Positions 28,845 through 37,977 of a stretch of 47,605 nucleotides of DNA are shown here, one piece after another (positions within the stretch are counted from its first letter, which is position 1; each line of letters opens with the position of its first letter). The translations under genes were made by a program, and so were the position numbers. The notes under the pieces were generated by a model that saw only the letters and a program-made list of their open reading frames with translations, searched no databases and was not told the origin of the DNA. The stretch is from Oceanibacterium hippocampi (lineage in GTDB: Bacteria > Pseudomonadota > Alphaproteobacteria > Sneathiellales > Sneathiellaceae), in contig NZ_FWFR01000008.1 in NCBI RefSeq assembly GCF_900172325.1, forward strand, positions 1 to 47,605. The letters run 5' to 3'.

Positions 28845-30322
28845 TGGCGATTTCCTTCGATTCCATCCCGCTCAACGTCCGCGTGCCGGGCGCCTATGTC
28901 GAGTTCGACGCGAGCCGGGCGCAGCAGGGCCTGGCGCTCAAGCCCTACCGGGCGCTGATCCTCGGCCAGAAGCTCGCTGCCGGCACCCGGCCGGAGCTCG
29001 AGGCGGTCCGCATCACCCGGGCCGAGCAGGCCGCGGCGCAGTTCGGCGCCGGCTCCATGCTGGCCGGCATGGCGGCGGCCTGGTTCGCCAACAACCGCTT
29101 CACCGAGACCTGGGCGATGGCGATCGACGATCTCGACGCGGGCGTCGCCGCCTCCGGCACGGTCACCTTCGGCGGCGCGCCGACCGCCGCCGGCACACTC
29201 TCGCTCTATGTCGCCGGCCGCGCGGTCCGGGTCGGGGTCGCCGCCGCCGACAGCGCGGCCGATGTCGCCGCCGCGCTCGTCGCGGCGATCGCCGCCGACG
29301 GCTCGCTCCCGGTCACCGCCGCGGTCAACGGCGTGACGCCCGAGCAGGTCGACATCACCGCCCGCCACAAGGGCCTCGCCGGCAACGACCTCGACCTCCG
29401 GCTCAACTACCATGCCGACGCCGACGCGACGCCGGCCGGGCTCACCGTCGCGATCGTCGCGATGGCCGACGGCGCCGGCAATCCGGACGCGGCCGAGATC
29501 GTCGCCGCGCTCGGCGACGACTGGTTCGACGTGATCGTCTGGCCCTGGACCGACGCCGCCAATCTCACCGCGATCGAGACCGAGCTTGCCGACCGCTGGG
29601 CCGGGCTCCGCCAGATCGAGGGCGTCGCGATCGCCGCCGCCGCCGGCGGGCAGGGCGCGCTCGGCGCCCTCGGCGACAGCCGGAACTCGCCGCACCTGGT
29701 GATCCTGGGGGCCGGGCTCTCGCCGACGCCGCCGCCGGAATGGGCCGCCGCGGTCGCCGCCCAGGTGGCCTTCCACGGGGCGAACGACCCGGCCCGGCCG
29801 TTCCAGACCCTGGCCCTCGACGGCGTGCTGGCGCCGGCCGAGCGCGACCGCTTCACCTTCGCCGAGCGCAACCTGCTGCTCTACGACGGGATCGCGACCC
29901 ATGACGTCGCCGCCGGCGGCATCGTCCGGATCGAGCGCCTGGTGACGACCTACCGGCTGTCGGCCGCCGGCGCGCCGGACATCGCCTATCTCGACCTGAC
30001 GACGATGCTGACCCTCGGCTACCTGCGCTACACGCTGCGGGCCCGGATCCTCGGCAAGTGGCCGCGCCACAAGCTCGCCGCGGACGGCACCCGCTTCGGC
30101 GCCGGGCAGGCGATCGTGACGCCCCGCGTCGTCGCCGCCGAGATCGTCGCGCTGGCGCGCGCCTGGGAGGATCGCGGCCTGGTCGAGGGCATCGACGCCT
30201 TCAAGGAAAGCCTGATCGTCGAGCGCAACGCCGACGATCCGAACCGCCTCGACGTGCTGCTGCGGCCGGACCTGGTCAACCAGTTCCGCGTCGCCGCCGC
30301 CTCGATCCAGTTCCTGCTCTAG
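28844..30322 (+). CDS. Contractile tail sheath protein (Mu gpL-like)
   Basis: A 492-residue protein. N-terminal ISFDSIPLNVRVPGAYVEFD is the hallmark of Mu-type sheath proteins, with FANNRFTETWAMAI, DDWFDVIVWPWTD, RLVTTYRLSAAGAPDIAYLD and the C-terminal NPNRL-like DDPNRLDVLLRPDLVNQ. The sheath contracts to drive the tube through the host envelope, which makes this a myovirus. The Ala-rich middle insertion (about 105-200) varies in the family. Confidence 0.93.
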   Translation: MAISFDSIPLNVRVPGAYVEFDASRAQQGLALKPYRALILGQKLAAGTRPELEAVRITRAEQAAAQFGAGSMLAGMAAAWFANNRFTETWAMAIDDLDAGVAASGTVTFGGAPTAAGTLSLYVAGRAVRVGVAAADSAADVAAALVAAIAADGSLPVTAAVNGVTPEQVDITARHKGLAGNDLDLRLNYHADADATPAGLTVAIVAMADGAGNPDAAEIVAALGDDWFDVIVWPWTDAANLTAIETELADRWAGLRQIEGVAIAAAAGGQGALGALGDSRNSPHLVILGAGLSPTPPPEWAAAVAAQVAFHGANDPARPFQTLALDGVLAPAERDRFTFAERNLLLYDGIATHDVAAGGIVRIERLVTTYRLSAAGAPDIAYLDLTTMLTLGYLRYTLRARILGKWPRHKLAADGTRFGAGQAIVTPRVVAAEIVALARAWEDRGLVEGIDAFKESLIVERNADDPNRLDVLLRPDLVNQFRVAAASIQFLL

Positions 30323-30331
30323 GAGGAGACC

Positions 30332-30700
30332 ATGGCCAACCCGAACCGGCGCGCCGGCACCATCTACGTCCGGATCGACGGCGAGCTCGTCGATGCCAAG
30401 GGCGCGTTTACCTACAACCTCGGCGCGCCGAAGCGCGAGGCGATCGTCGGCGCCGACGCGATCCACGGCTACAAGGAAACGCCGCAGGTCGCCTCGATCG
30501 AGGGCGAGATCACCGACCGCGGCACCCTCGACCTGGCGAAGATGCTGCATCTCGACGGCGTCACCGTGACGATCGAGCTGGCGGCCGGCAAGACGGTCGT
30601 GCTGCGCGACGCCTGGTATGCCGGCGACGGCAACGTCTCGACCGAGGAGGCGAACATCCAGGTCCGCTTCGAGGGCCTCTCGGCGGAGGAGATCCGGTGA
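30332..30700 (+). CDS. Tail tube protein (Mu gpM-like)
   Basis: A 122-residue protein: RRAGTIYVRIDGELVDAKG, FTYNLGAPKREAIVGADAIH, then GYKETPQVASIEGEITDRGT. This is the conserved Mu-type tube fold. AGGAGGAG precedes the ATG. It forms the inner tube under the sheath. Confidence 0.92.
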   Translation: MANPNRRAGTIYVRIDGELVDAKGAFTYNLGAPKREAIVGADAIHGYKETPQVASIEGEITDRGTLDLAKMLHLDGVTVTIELAAGKTVVLRDAWYAGDGNVSTEEANIQVRFEGLSAEEIR

Positions 30701-30975
30701 GCGCGGCCGAGGTCACGATCGCGCTCAGTCACCCGCTCGCCGCCGGGACCGAGACGATCACCGAGATCACGCTCCGCCGGCCGAAGTCGAAGGACCTGCG
30801 CGGCATGGTCTTCGGCGCCGGCGGCCTGGCCTGGAGCGACATGGAGCAGCTCGCGGCCCGGCTCGCCGGGCTCACGGTCGGCCAGATCGGCGACCTCGAT
30901 ATCGAGGACGCGCTCCGGGTGCAGGAGGCGGTCGGAAATTTTATGCCGAGTTTCCAGGGGACTTCCTCGCCGTGA
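30697..30975 (+). CDS. Tail assembly chaperone, short frame (Mu gp41 / P2 E-like)
   Basis: A 92-residue protein with TIALSHPLAAGTETITEITL, RRPKSKDLRGMVFG and DIEDALRVQEAVGNF, typical of the gp41/E family that coats the tape measure during assembly. GTG start overlapping the tube stop. Near its end a slippery AAATTTT (30936-30942) allows a -1 shift into the frame ending at 31112, which would give a longer fusion of about 138 residues, as known for paired chaperones of many tailed phages. Confidence 0.82.
   Translation: MSAAEVTIALSHPLAAGTETITEITLRRPKSKDLRGMVFGAGGLAWSDMEQLAARLAGLTVGQIGDLDIEDALRVQEAVGNFMPSFQGTSSP
30936..30942 (+). promoter_or_regulatory. Programmed -1 ribosomal frameshift site
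   Basis: In the chaperone frame the codons read GGA AAT TTT ATG, giving the canonical heptamer A-AAT-TTT (X-XXY-YYZ). A -1 slip leads into the frame reading KFYAEFPGDFLAVIELLAGY, which is open to 31112. Seven A/T bases in a row stand out in this GC-rich gene, and the position matches that of known E/E' frameshifts. Confidence 0.72.
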
Positions 30976-31112
30976 TCGAGCTGCTGGCCGGCTACCCGTT
31001 CCATATCGCGCCCGCCGAGCTGATGGAGTTCGACGCGGCCGAGCTGGCCTGGTGGCACGCCCGCGCGGCCGGGCGCCTCGAGGCGGAAGCGGAGGCGCAC
31101 CGTGGCGCGTGA
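30972..31112 (+). CDS. Tail assembly chaperone, second frame (E'-like extension)
   Basis: This frame encodes about 46 residues after the GTG at 30972 (IELLAGYPFHIAPAELMEFD, LAWWHARAAGRLEAE), resembling GpE-type sequences with the 'P..EL..F...EL.WW..RA' pattern. Two expression routes are possible: the -1 frameshift upstream, or independent start at the GTG that overlaps the TGA of the short frame (GTGA). I prefer the frameshift because the frame is already protein-like upstream of the GTG. Confidence 0.65.
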   Translation: MIELLAGYPFHIAPAELMEFDAAELAWWHARAAGRLEAEAEAHRGA

Positions 31113-32853
31113 GTTCCCGCTTTCCATCGTCGTCAGGGCGATCGACCGGGCGACGGCGCCGATGCGGCGGATCAACGCCCGCATGCAGGCGCTGACCGAG
31201 GGGCCGCGCAGGATCAACAACCAGATCCGCCTGATGGCGCGCGAGGCCGGCCTGCCGCGGATCGCGAAGGCGGTCGACGGCATCGCCGGCGCTGCCGGCC
31301 GGACGGTCGATGCCGCCGGCGCCTCGCTTCGCCGTTTCCTCGGGATCGTCGCCCCGGCAACGGCCGGGATCGCGCTGCTTGCCAGCACGACCGCGGCCTA
31401 TGGCGACGACGTCGCGAAGACCGCCTTCCGGCTCGGCCTCACGACCGACCAGCTGCAGGAATACCGTTTCGCCGCCGAGCGCTCCGGCATCGCGACCTCG
31501 ACCTTTGACATGGCGATCCAGCAATTCGGCCGGCGCGCGGCGGATGCCCGCCGCGGCACCGGCGAGGCGGTCGAGGCATTCGAGGCCCTTCAGATCCAGA
31601 TGCTGGATACGGCCGGAAATATCCGCCCGGTGAACGACCTGTTCCGCGATGTCGCCGACCGCATGGCCGCGATCGAGGATCCGACGACCCGCAACCTGGT
31701 GGCAACCAAGCTGTTCGGCGAGGAGGGCCTGAAGCTCGTGCAGATGCTGGGCGACGGCACGGCCGGGCTCGACCGCCTGGCCGCCGAAGCGCACAGACTC
31801 GGCTTGGTCATGCGGAAAGAGGCGACGACCGAGGCGGCTCACTTTACCGACCGCGTCACCAACCTGACGACCGTGCTGGGCGGCCTGCAACGGCGCATCG
31901 GCTCGGCCCTGCTGCCGGTGCTGGGCACGCTCGCCGAACGGCTCACGGCCGCGATCGGCGAGAACCCGGAGCGGATCGCCGCCATCGCCGACCGGATCGC
32001 CGCGTCGATCCCGACCTGGGACCAGTTCGTCGGCGCCTTCGAGCGGATTCGCGCTGTCTCGCTCGGTGCCTGGCAGACCCTGCAGCCGATCGTCGATCTG
32101 TTGGGCGGGCCGATGAATGCCGCCCTGATCGCCGTCGGAGCCTTCATCGCCGGCCCGCTGCTGGTCGCCCTCGGCGGCCTCGCCGCCGCCTTCGGCACCC
32201 TCGGCGCGGCCCTGCTGGCGACGCCCTTCGGCTGGCTGATCATCATGGTCGGCGCCATCGCGGCGCTCGCCCTTGTCGTCTGGCGGAACTGGGATGGAAT
32301 TGCCGATTTCTTCGAGGGCGTATGGGACGGAATCGCCGGCGCCTTCAGGGACGGTGTCGACCGTGCCCGGACGGCACTGCAGCCGCTGTTCGCCGCGGCC
32401 GGCGATATCGCCGCCGCCGGCGCTGCCCTGTTCGACCGTTTCCACGCCGCCGCGGCTGGCGCCGCCGACCGCCTGATGGCCTTCCTCGGGATGCTCGCCG
32501 GCCGGATCCGCGCGGCCCTGGCGCCGGTCCTCGAGCCGATCCATGCCGGTCTCGACCTGGCCGGCCGCCTCGGCTCCCGCATCGCCGGCTTCTTCGGCCT
32601 CGGCCCGGCCGCCGAGGGCGACGACGAGGCCGCCGGCGCCGATGCCCGCGGCCCGGCCCGTGCCCGCCCGCTCGGCGCCCGCGCGGCGATCGCCCGGGCC
32701 GCCGAGCCGCGCGCCGGTCGCGGCGGCGACGGCGCCGACGGCGAGGTCACCGTGCGCTTCGAGAACCCGCCGCCCGGCCTCCGGCCCGAGGTCACCCGCG
32801 GCCGCGGCATCGCGATCGAGGCCGACCGCGGCCTCGCCTTCGGCGCGCCATGA
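31102..32853 (+). CDS. Tail tape measure protein
   Basis: A 583-residue protein. N-terminal FPLSIVVRAIDRATAPMRRI matches the start of Mu-like tape measures. Long Ala-rich helices follow, with central hydrophobic segments at about 335-395 (ALIAVGAFIAGPLLVALGG, GWLIIMVGAIAALALVVW) and a C-terminal part rich in Arg/Ala/Gly. It sets tail length and passes through the tube during ejection. It is short for a tape measure, predicting a short tail. GTG start, overlapping the chaperone frame. Confidence 0.88.
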   Translation: MAREFPLSIVVRAIDRATAPMRRINARMQALTEGPRRINNQIRLMAREAGLPRIAKAVDGIAGAAGRTVDAAGASLRRFLGIVAPATAGIALLASTTAAYGDDVAKTAFRLGLTTDQLQEYRFAAERSGIATSTFDMAIQQFGRRAADARRGTGEAVEAFEALQIQMLDTAGNIRPVNDLFRDVADRMAAIEDPTTRNLVATKLFGEEGLKLVQMLGDGTAGLDRLAAEAHRLGLVMRKEATTEAAHFTDRVTNLTTVLGGLQRRIGSALLPVLGTLAERLTAAIGENPERIAAIADRIAASIPTWDQFVGAFERIRAVSLGAWQTLQPIVDLLGGPMNAALIAVGAFIAGPLLVALGGLAAAFGTLGAALLATPFGWLIIMVGAIAALALVVWRNWDGIADFFEGVWDGIAGAFRDGVDRARTALQPLFAAAGDIAAAGAALFDRFHAAAAGAADRLMAFLGMLAGRIRAALAPVLEPIHAGLDLAGRLGSRIAGFFGLGPAAEGDDEAAGADARGPARARPLGARAAIARAAEPRAGRGGDGADGEVTVRFENPPPGLRPEVTRGRGIAIEADRGLAFGAP

Positions 32854-34037
32854 GCTGGCGCGAGGAATATCGCCGGGCCTCGTTCCGCGGCGTTCCGTTC
32901 CTGCTCGCCGAGGCGGAGGGCGCCGGCGGCCGCAAGCTCGCCCGCCACGACTTCCCGCTGCGCGACGCCGTGCTGCACGAGGACCTCGGCCGCCGGCCCC
33001 GCGCGTTCACCCTGCAGGCGTATGTCCTGGGCGCCGATTACATGGCCGCCCGCGACCGCCTGCTCGAGGCTCTCGAGGAGCCCGGGCCGGGCCTGCTGGT
33101 GCATCCCTACATGGGCGAGATCACGGTCGTCGCGACCGGCCATCGCTGGCGGGAATCGAGCCGCGAGGGCGGCATCGCGCGGATCGAGATCGGCTTCGAG
33201 GCGGCCTCCGAGGCGCGCTTCCCGACGCTCCGGGTGGCGCCCGGACCGGCCGCCGACCTCGCCGTCGAGGGCGCCCGGGCGACGCTCGACGAGACCTTCG
33301 CCGAGACCTTCTCCGTCGCCGGCCTGCCGGGCTACGTGCGGACCGCCGCCGGCGACCTGGTGCGCCAGGCCGCCGCCGCCGCGACCGATGCGCTCGGCCG
33401 GGTCGCCGGCCTCGATCTCGCCGCCGTGGCGCGCGCCTCGCGCGTGCTGACCGGCACCCTCGACGGCCTGCTCGCCACGCCCGCGCGCCTCGCCGACCGG
33501 CTCGGCCAGGTGATCGACCTGGCCGCCGCCGCCGCCGGCCCGGCCCCGGCGCTCGCCGCCATGACCGGGCTTGCGCGGGACTTCGGGGCCGCCCTGCCGG
33601 CCGTGCCGGCGGTCACCGAGACCCGGCTGGTGCAGGCCCGCAACCAGGCGGCGCTGGTCGACCTGGTGCGCGGCCGGGCGACCGTCGCCGCGGTCGCCGC
33701 CGCCCTCGATGTCGCCTTCGTCTCGCAGCAGGCGGCCGCCGCGGCCCGCGATGATCTTGGCGAGCTGCTCGACGACCGCATGGCGGGCGCCGGCGACGGG
33801 AGCTTCGCCGCCCTCCGCCGGCTCCGCGCCGCCATGGTCGCCGATCTCTCGGCCCGCGCCGCCGGGCTCGCGCCGATCGTCGAGCGCGCCCCGGCCGCGA
33901 CCGAGCCCTCGCTGGTCACCGCCTACCGGCTCTATGGCGACGCTGCCCGGGCCGACGAGATCGTGAGCCGCAACGGCCTCGCCGCGCCGGGTTTCGTCGC
34001 CGGCGGCCGCCCGCTCGAAGTGCTGGCCGAGGGCTGA
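32850..34037 (+). CDS. DNA circularisation / tail protein (Mu gpN-like)
   Basis: A 395-residue protein. N-terminal SWREEYRRASFRGVPFLLAE, with ARHDFPLRDAVLHEDLGRRP and GLLVHPYMGEITV, is the DNA circularisation N-terminal domain of Mu gpN-type baseplate proteins. The rest is an Ala-rich helical region. Adjacent to gpP-like and gp45-like genes, as in Mu. Confidence 0.88.
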   Translation: MSWREEYRRASFRGVPFLLAEAEGAGGRKLARHDFPLRDAVLHEDLGRRPRAFTLQAYVLGADYMAARDRLLEALEEPGPGLLVHPYMGEITVVATGHRWRESSREGGIARIEIGFEAASEARFPTLRVAPGPAADLAVEGARATLDETFAETFSVAGLPGYVRTAAGDLVRQAAAAATDALGRVAGLDLAAVARASRVLTGTLDGLLATPARLADRLGQVIDLAAAAAGPAPALAAMTGLARDFGAALPAVPAVTETRLVQARNQAALVDLVRGRATVAAVAAALDVAFVSQQAAAAARDDLGELLDDRMAGAGDGSFAALRRLRAAMVADLSARAAGLAPIVERAPAATEPSLVTAYRLYGDAARADEIVSRNGLAAPGFVAGGRPLEVLAEG

Positions 34038-34038
34038 G

Positions 34039-35148
34039 ATGGCGACGACCGACGATGTCCGCCTCGAGATCGGCGCCCGGCAATGGACCGGCTGGACCTC
34101 TTTCTCGCTGGCGCACGACCTGACCCAGCTCGCCGCCGGCTTCTCGCTGGCGCTGACCGAGCGCGCGCCCGGCCTCGACCCGGGCGAGATCATCGTCCGC
34201 CCGGGCGACAGGATCACCCTCCGCCTCGGCGGCGACGCGGTGCTCGACGGCCATGTCGACAGCCTCTCGGCCGACCTCGACGACGCCCGCCACGACCTCG
34301 CCGTGCAGGGCCGTTGCCGGGCCGGCGACCTGGTCGACTGCTCGGCCGTCCACAAGCCCGATCTCTGGCGCGACATCTCGCTCGCCGATCTCGCCGGCCG
34401 GCTGGCCCGTCCCTTCGGCCTTGCCGTCCGCGACGAGGCCCGCCCGGCCGGCCGCTTCCCGGTCGTCAAGCTGGATCCCGGCGAGACCGCCTGGGCGGCG
34501 CTCGAGCGCCATTGCCGGCTCAAGGGCGTGCTCGCCACCTCCGACCGGACGGGCGGCCTGGTGCTGACCCGGGCCGGCGCCGCCGGCACGACCACGGCGC
34601 TGGTCGAGGGCGAGAATGTCACCGCCGTCTCGGCCGCCTTCTCGATGGCCGAACGCTACAGCGAGATCACCGTCAAGGGGCAGGGGCTGGGCGGCGACGA
34701 GGCGTTCGGCGACCTGGTCGCGGGCGTCCAGGCGCGCGCTCGGGACCGCTCGGTGCCGCGCTACCGGCCGCTGGTGCTGCTCGCCGAGGGCGCCTCCGAC
34801 GGCGCGCGGGCGACCGCCCGGGCCGCCTTCGAGGTCACCCGCCGGGCCGCCGAGGCGCTGCAGGTCCGCGTCACCGTCGCCGGCTGGCGCCAGGGCGACG
34901 GCCGGCTCTGGCCGCTCAATGCCCGGGTGCCGTGCCGCCTGCCGCGGGCCGGCATCGCCGGCGAGATGCTGATCGCCGGGCTGACCTACAGGCTCTCCGA
35001 GGGCGGCGGCCGCGAGACCGAGCTCCGGCTCACCCGGCCCGACGCCTGGACGATCCTGCCCGACCTGCCGGCCGGCAACGGCCTCGCCGTGCTGCTCGAG
35101 CGCGAGCGCGCCGCCCGCGCCGGGGCGGCGCCGGAGATCGGCCGGTGA
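34039..35148 (+). CDS. Baseplate hub protein (Mu gpP-like)
   Basis: A 369-residue protein: WTGWTSFSLAHDLTQLAAGF, GDRITLRLGGDAVLDGHVD, AERYSEITVKGQGLGGDEAF, with a later Gly/Arg-rich end. This matches Mu gp44/P-type hub proteins, distant relatives of T4 gp27, which hold the central spike. It begins 2 bp after the previous stop. Confidence 0.85.
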   Translation: MATTDDVRLEIGARQWTGWTSFSLAHDLTQLAAGFSLALTERAPGLDPGEIIVRPGDRITLRLGGDAVLDGHVDSLSADLDDARHDLAVQGRCRAGDLVDCSAVHKPDLWRDISLADLAGRLARPFGLAVRDEARPAGRFPVVKLDPGETAWAALERHCRLKGVLATSDRTGGLVLTRAGAAGTTTALVEGENVTAVSAAFSMAERYSEITVKGQGLGGDEAFGDLVAGVQARARDRSVPRYRPLVLLAEGASDGARATARAAFEVTRRAAEALQVRVTVAGWRQGDGRLWPLNARVPCRLPRAGIAGEMLIAGLTYRLSEGGGRETELRLTRPDAWTILPDLPAGNGLAVLLERERAARAGAAPEIGR

Positions 35149-35651
35149 GGGCGGCGATCGCCGGGCTCCGGACCCGGATCTATTCGATGATCGCCCGCGC
35201 CACGGTCCGCGCCGTCTCGGCCGGGCTCAAGATGCAGGGCCTCGACGTGACGATCCTGCGCGACGAGACGATGACCGCGATCGAGCACTGGGAGGGCTAC
35301 GGGCTCACCGCCCACCCGCAGCCCGGCGCCGAGGCGCTGCTGCTGTTCCCGGCCGGCAACCGAGAACACGCGATCGCCGTCGCCGTCGCCGACCGGCGCT
35401 ATCGCCTGCAGGGCCTCGCCGCCGGCGAGGTCGCGCTCCATGACGACCAGGGCCAGAAGATCGTGCTCCGCCGCGACCGGATCGAGGTCACCGCGCCGAA
35501 GGTGGTGGTGATCTCCGACGACGTGCAGCTCGGCGCCGAGGGCGGCCCGCGGGTCGCCCGGGTCGGCGACATGGTCGAGATCCTGGCCGGCTCCTCGGCC
35601 GGGCTGAACGGGCGCATCGTCGAGGGCTCCGGCAAGGTGAGGGCGGCCTGA
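35145..35651 (+). CDS. Baseplate spike protein (Mu gp45-like)
   Basis: A 168-residue protein: RIYSMIARATVRAVS, MQGLDVTILRDETMTAIEHW, GYGLTAHPQPGAEALLLFPA and a beta-rich C-terminus (GQKIVLRRDRIEVTAPKVVV). This is the OB-fold and beta-helix layout of the membrane-piercing spike of Mu-like phages. GTG start overlapping the hub stop. Confidence 0.85.
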   Translation: MRAAIAGLRTRIYSMIARATVRAVSAGLKMQGLDVTILRDETMTAIEHWEGYGLTAHPQPGAEALLLFPAGNREHAIAVAVADRRYRLQGLAAGEVALHDDQGQKIVLRRDRIEVTAPKVVVISDDVQLGAEGGPRVARVGDMVEILAGSSAGLNGRIVEGSGKVRAA

Positions 35652-36112
35652 TGGATCTCGAGCTGGTCTTCGACGGCGCCACGCTGCGCGGCGACCTGGC
35701 CCGCGAGGGCCGGGGCCTCCGCCTCGACGGCGGGCTGCGGACGGCGGTCGTGCTCTCGCTGTTCACCGACGCCCGCGCGCGCGCCGACGACACGCCGCCC
35801 GGCGGCCCGGCCGACCGGCGCGGCTGGTGGGGCGACCTGCTGCTCGGTCCGGGCGACCGCATCGGCTCCCGGCTCTGGCTGCTCGATCGCGAGAAGATCC
35901 TGCCGTCGACGCTCGCCCGTGCCCGCCGCTATGCCGAGGAGGCGCTGGCCTGGCTGGTCGAGGACGGCATCGCGCGCCGGGTCACGGTCGCTGCCGAGGT
36001 CGCCCGCGGCGACGCGCTGGCGCTCACCGTCCGGATCGAGCGGCCCGACGGCTCGACCCTGGATTACCGTTTCGATCGCCTCTGGCGGGAGGAGGAAGAC
36101 CGTGCCCTTTGA
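35651..36112 (+). CDS. Baseplate protein (Mu gp46-like, GPW/gp25-type)
   Basis: A 153-residue protein: LRTAVVLSLFTDARARADD, RRGWWGDLLLGPGDRIGSRL and WLLDREKILPSTLARARRYA form the typical gp46 core. Starts within a TGATG junction. Confidence 0.87.
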   Translation: MDLELVFDGATLRGDLAREGRGLRLDGGLRTAVVLSLFTDARARADDTPPGGPADRRGWWGDLLLGPGDRIGSRLWLLDREKILPSTLARARRYAEEALAWLVEDGIARRVTVAAEVARGDALALTVRIERPDGSTLDYRFDRLWREEEDRAL

Positions 36113-37178
36113 GCGCCCGAGCCTCACCGGGATCCACGAGGCGATCGTCGCCGACATCGCCAGCCGGCTGCCCGGCGCCGACCCGCTGCCGCGGCGCTCG
36201 GAGCTCGGCGTGCTGGCGACCGCGCTCGCCGGCGCGACGCACGAGACCTACGGCTTCCTCGCCTTCCTCGCCCGGCAGATCACGCCCGACACCGCCGACG
36301 GCGACTATCTCGCGCGCTGGGCGGCGGTCTGGGGCATTGCCCGGGCGCCTGCCGCCTTCGCCGGCGGCGCCGCCGCCCTCGCCGGGATCCCGGGCACGGT
36401 GGTGCCGGAGGCGACCGAGTTCCAGTCGGCCGCCGGCCTGATCTATCGCACCGAGGCCGAGGTCATCCTCGACGCCGGCGGTATCGCCGCCGCCGCGATC
36501 GTCGCCGCCCTGGCCGGCCAGGCCGGCAACCTCGCCGCCGGCGCGGCGCTCGACCTGGTCTCGGGCGTCGACGGGCTCGCCTCCGAGGCGCTGGTCGCCG
36601 CCGGCGGGCTCACCGGCGGCGCCGATGCCGAGGCCGACGCGGTCCTGCTCGGCCGGGTGCTCGACCGGATCCAGGCGCCGCCGCATGGCGGGGCCGAGCA
36701 CGATTACCGCGCCTGGGCGCTCGATGCCGGCGCCCACGGCGTCGCCGTCGATCGCGTCTTCGTCGCCGCCCGCGAGCAGGGCACCGGGACGGTCACGGTC
36801 CGCTTCACGGTCGCCGCCGAGGTCGGCGGGCCGATCCCGGACGCCGGCCAGGTCGCCGCCGTCGCCGCCCATATCGAGGCGTCCCGGCCGGTCGGCAACG
36901 AGGTCTTCACGCTGGCCCCGATCGCCCAGCCGCTCGACTTCCAGATCCGGATCACGCCGGACACCGCTGCCGTGCGCGCCGCCGTCACCGCCGAACTCGC
37001 CGACCTGATCGACCGGCTGGCGGCGCCCGGCGCGACGCTCCCGGTCTCGAAGATCCGCGAGGCGGTCTCGATCGCCGCCGGCGAGGATGACAACGAGGTC
37101 GTTGCACCCGCCGCCGACGTCGCGCACGGCCCGGGCGACCTGGCGGTGATGGGCGCGATCACGTGGATCGAGCCGTGA
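36102..37178 (+). CDS. Baseplate J-like protein (Mu gp47-like)
   Basis: A 358-residue protein: PFERPSLTGIHEAIVADIAS, RRSELGVLATALAGATHETY, ITPDTADGDYLARWAAVWGI and a C-terminal strand-rich part, matching the baseplate J family of wedge proteins. I chose the GTG at 36102 for its GGAGGAGG ribosome site; it overlaps the preceding gene by 11 bp. Confidence 0.9.
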   Translation: MPFERPSLTGIHEAIVADIASRLPGADPLPRRSELGVLATALAGATHETYGFLAFLARQITPDTADGDYLARWAAVWGIARAPAAFAGGAAALAGIPGTVVPEATEFQSAAGLIYRTEAEVILDAGGIAAAAIVAALAGQAGNLAAGAALDLVSGVDGLASEALVAAGGLTGGADAEADAVLLGRVLDRIQAPPHGGAEHDYRAWALDAGAHGVAVDRVFVAAREQGTGTVTVRFTVAAEVGGPIPDAGQVAAVAAHIEASRPVGNEVFTLAPIAQPLDFQIRITPDTAAVRAAVTAELADLIDRLAAPGATLPVSKIREAVSIAAGEDDNEVVAPAADVAHGPGDLAVMGAITWIEP

Positions 37179-37191
37179 CGGGGGTCGCGCC

Positions 37192-37974
37192 GTGACGGCG
37201 ATCGTCCCGCGCCTCGAGGCGGACGCCTATGCCCGCATGCTGCGCCGGCTGCTGCCCGAGGGGCTGGCCTGGCCGGCGGCGCCGGACTCGGTGCTCGGCC
37301 AGCTGCTCGCCGGCCTCGCCGGCGGCCTCGCCCGCGTCCACAACCGCGGCGTCGACCTGGCCGAGGAGGCGCTGCCGACGGCGACGCGGGAACTGCTGCC
37401 CGACTGGGAGCGGGTCGCCGGCCTGCCGGATCCCTGCACGCCGGCCGGCTCCACGGCGGAGGAGCGCCGGCTCGCGCTGCTCGCCCGGCTGCGCGCCCGC
37501 GGCGGCCAGTCGGCGGCCTATTTCACCGGGCTGGCCGGCGATCTCGGCTACGCGATCGCGATCACGGAATATCGCCCGTTCGTTGCCGGTCTCGGCCGCG
37601 CCGGCGACCCGCTCTCGGGCGGCCACGCGGTCCGCCATGTCTGGTCGGTCACCGTTTCGGAGCCGCGCCTCTCGCGCTTCCGCTGCGGCCTCGGCCGGGC
37701 CGGCGAGCGGCTGCTCACGATCCGCCGGGCGGAGGACCTCGAATGCGTGCTCCGCCGGCTCGGCCCGGCGCACATGCTGCTGCTGTTCGATTACCGCGAG
37801 CCCGACACGACGCCGGACGGCGCGCTCATGACCGAGGGCGGCCTGCCGCTCGCGACCGAGGGCGGCGCCGTGCTGGTGCTCTCCGAACCCTGGCCGGACG
37901 GCGCGCTGCTCGCCGAGGCCGGGGTGCCGATCACGACCGAGGACGATGCGATCCTGACCATGGAGGTTGCCTGA
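37192..37974 (+). CDS. Baseplate/tail protein (Mu gp48-like, YmfQ/DUF2313)
   Basis: A 260-residue protein: DAYARMLRRLLPEGLAWP, LLPDWERVAGLPDPCTP, YFTGLAGDLGYAIAITEYRP, the standard YmfQ pattern. The C-terminal 60 residues hold three copies of a short beta unit (GALMTEGGLPLATE, GALLAEAGVPITTE) that may bind the fibres. Confidence 0.87.
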   Translation: MTAIVPRLEADAYARMLRRLLPEGLAWPAAPDSVLGQLLAGLAGGLARVHNRGVDLAEEALPTATRELLPDWERVAGLPDPCTPAGSTAEERRLALLARLRARGGQSAAYFTGLAGDLGYAIAITEYRPFVAGLGRAGDPLSGGHAVRHVWSVTVSEPRLSRFRCGLGRAGERLLTIRRAEDLECVLRRLGPAHMLLLFDYREPDTTPDGALMTEGGLPLATEGGAVLVLSEPWPDGALLAEAGVPITTEDDAILTMEVA

Positions 37975-37977
37975 GCG

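Noticed and set aside
31839-34622. 927-codon minus-strand open frame over tail genes
   Set aside because: Antisense shadow of the tape measure and gpN-like genes; Ala/Arg/Ser-rich without domains.
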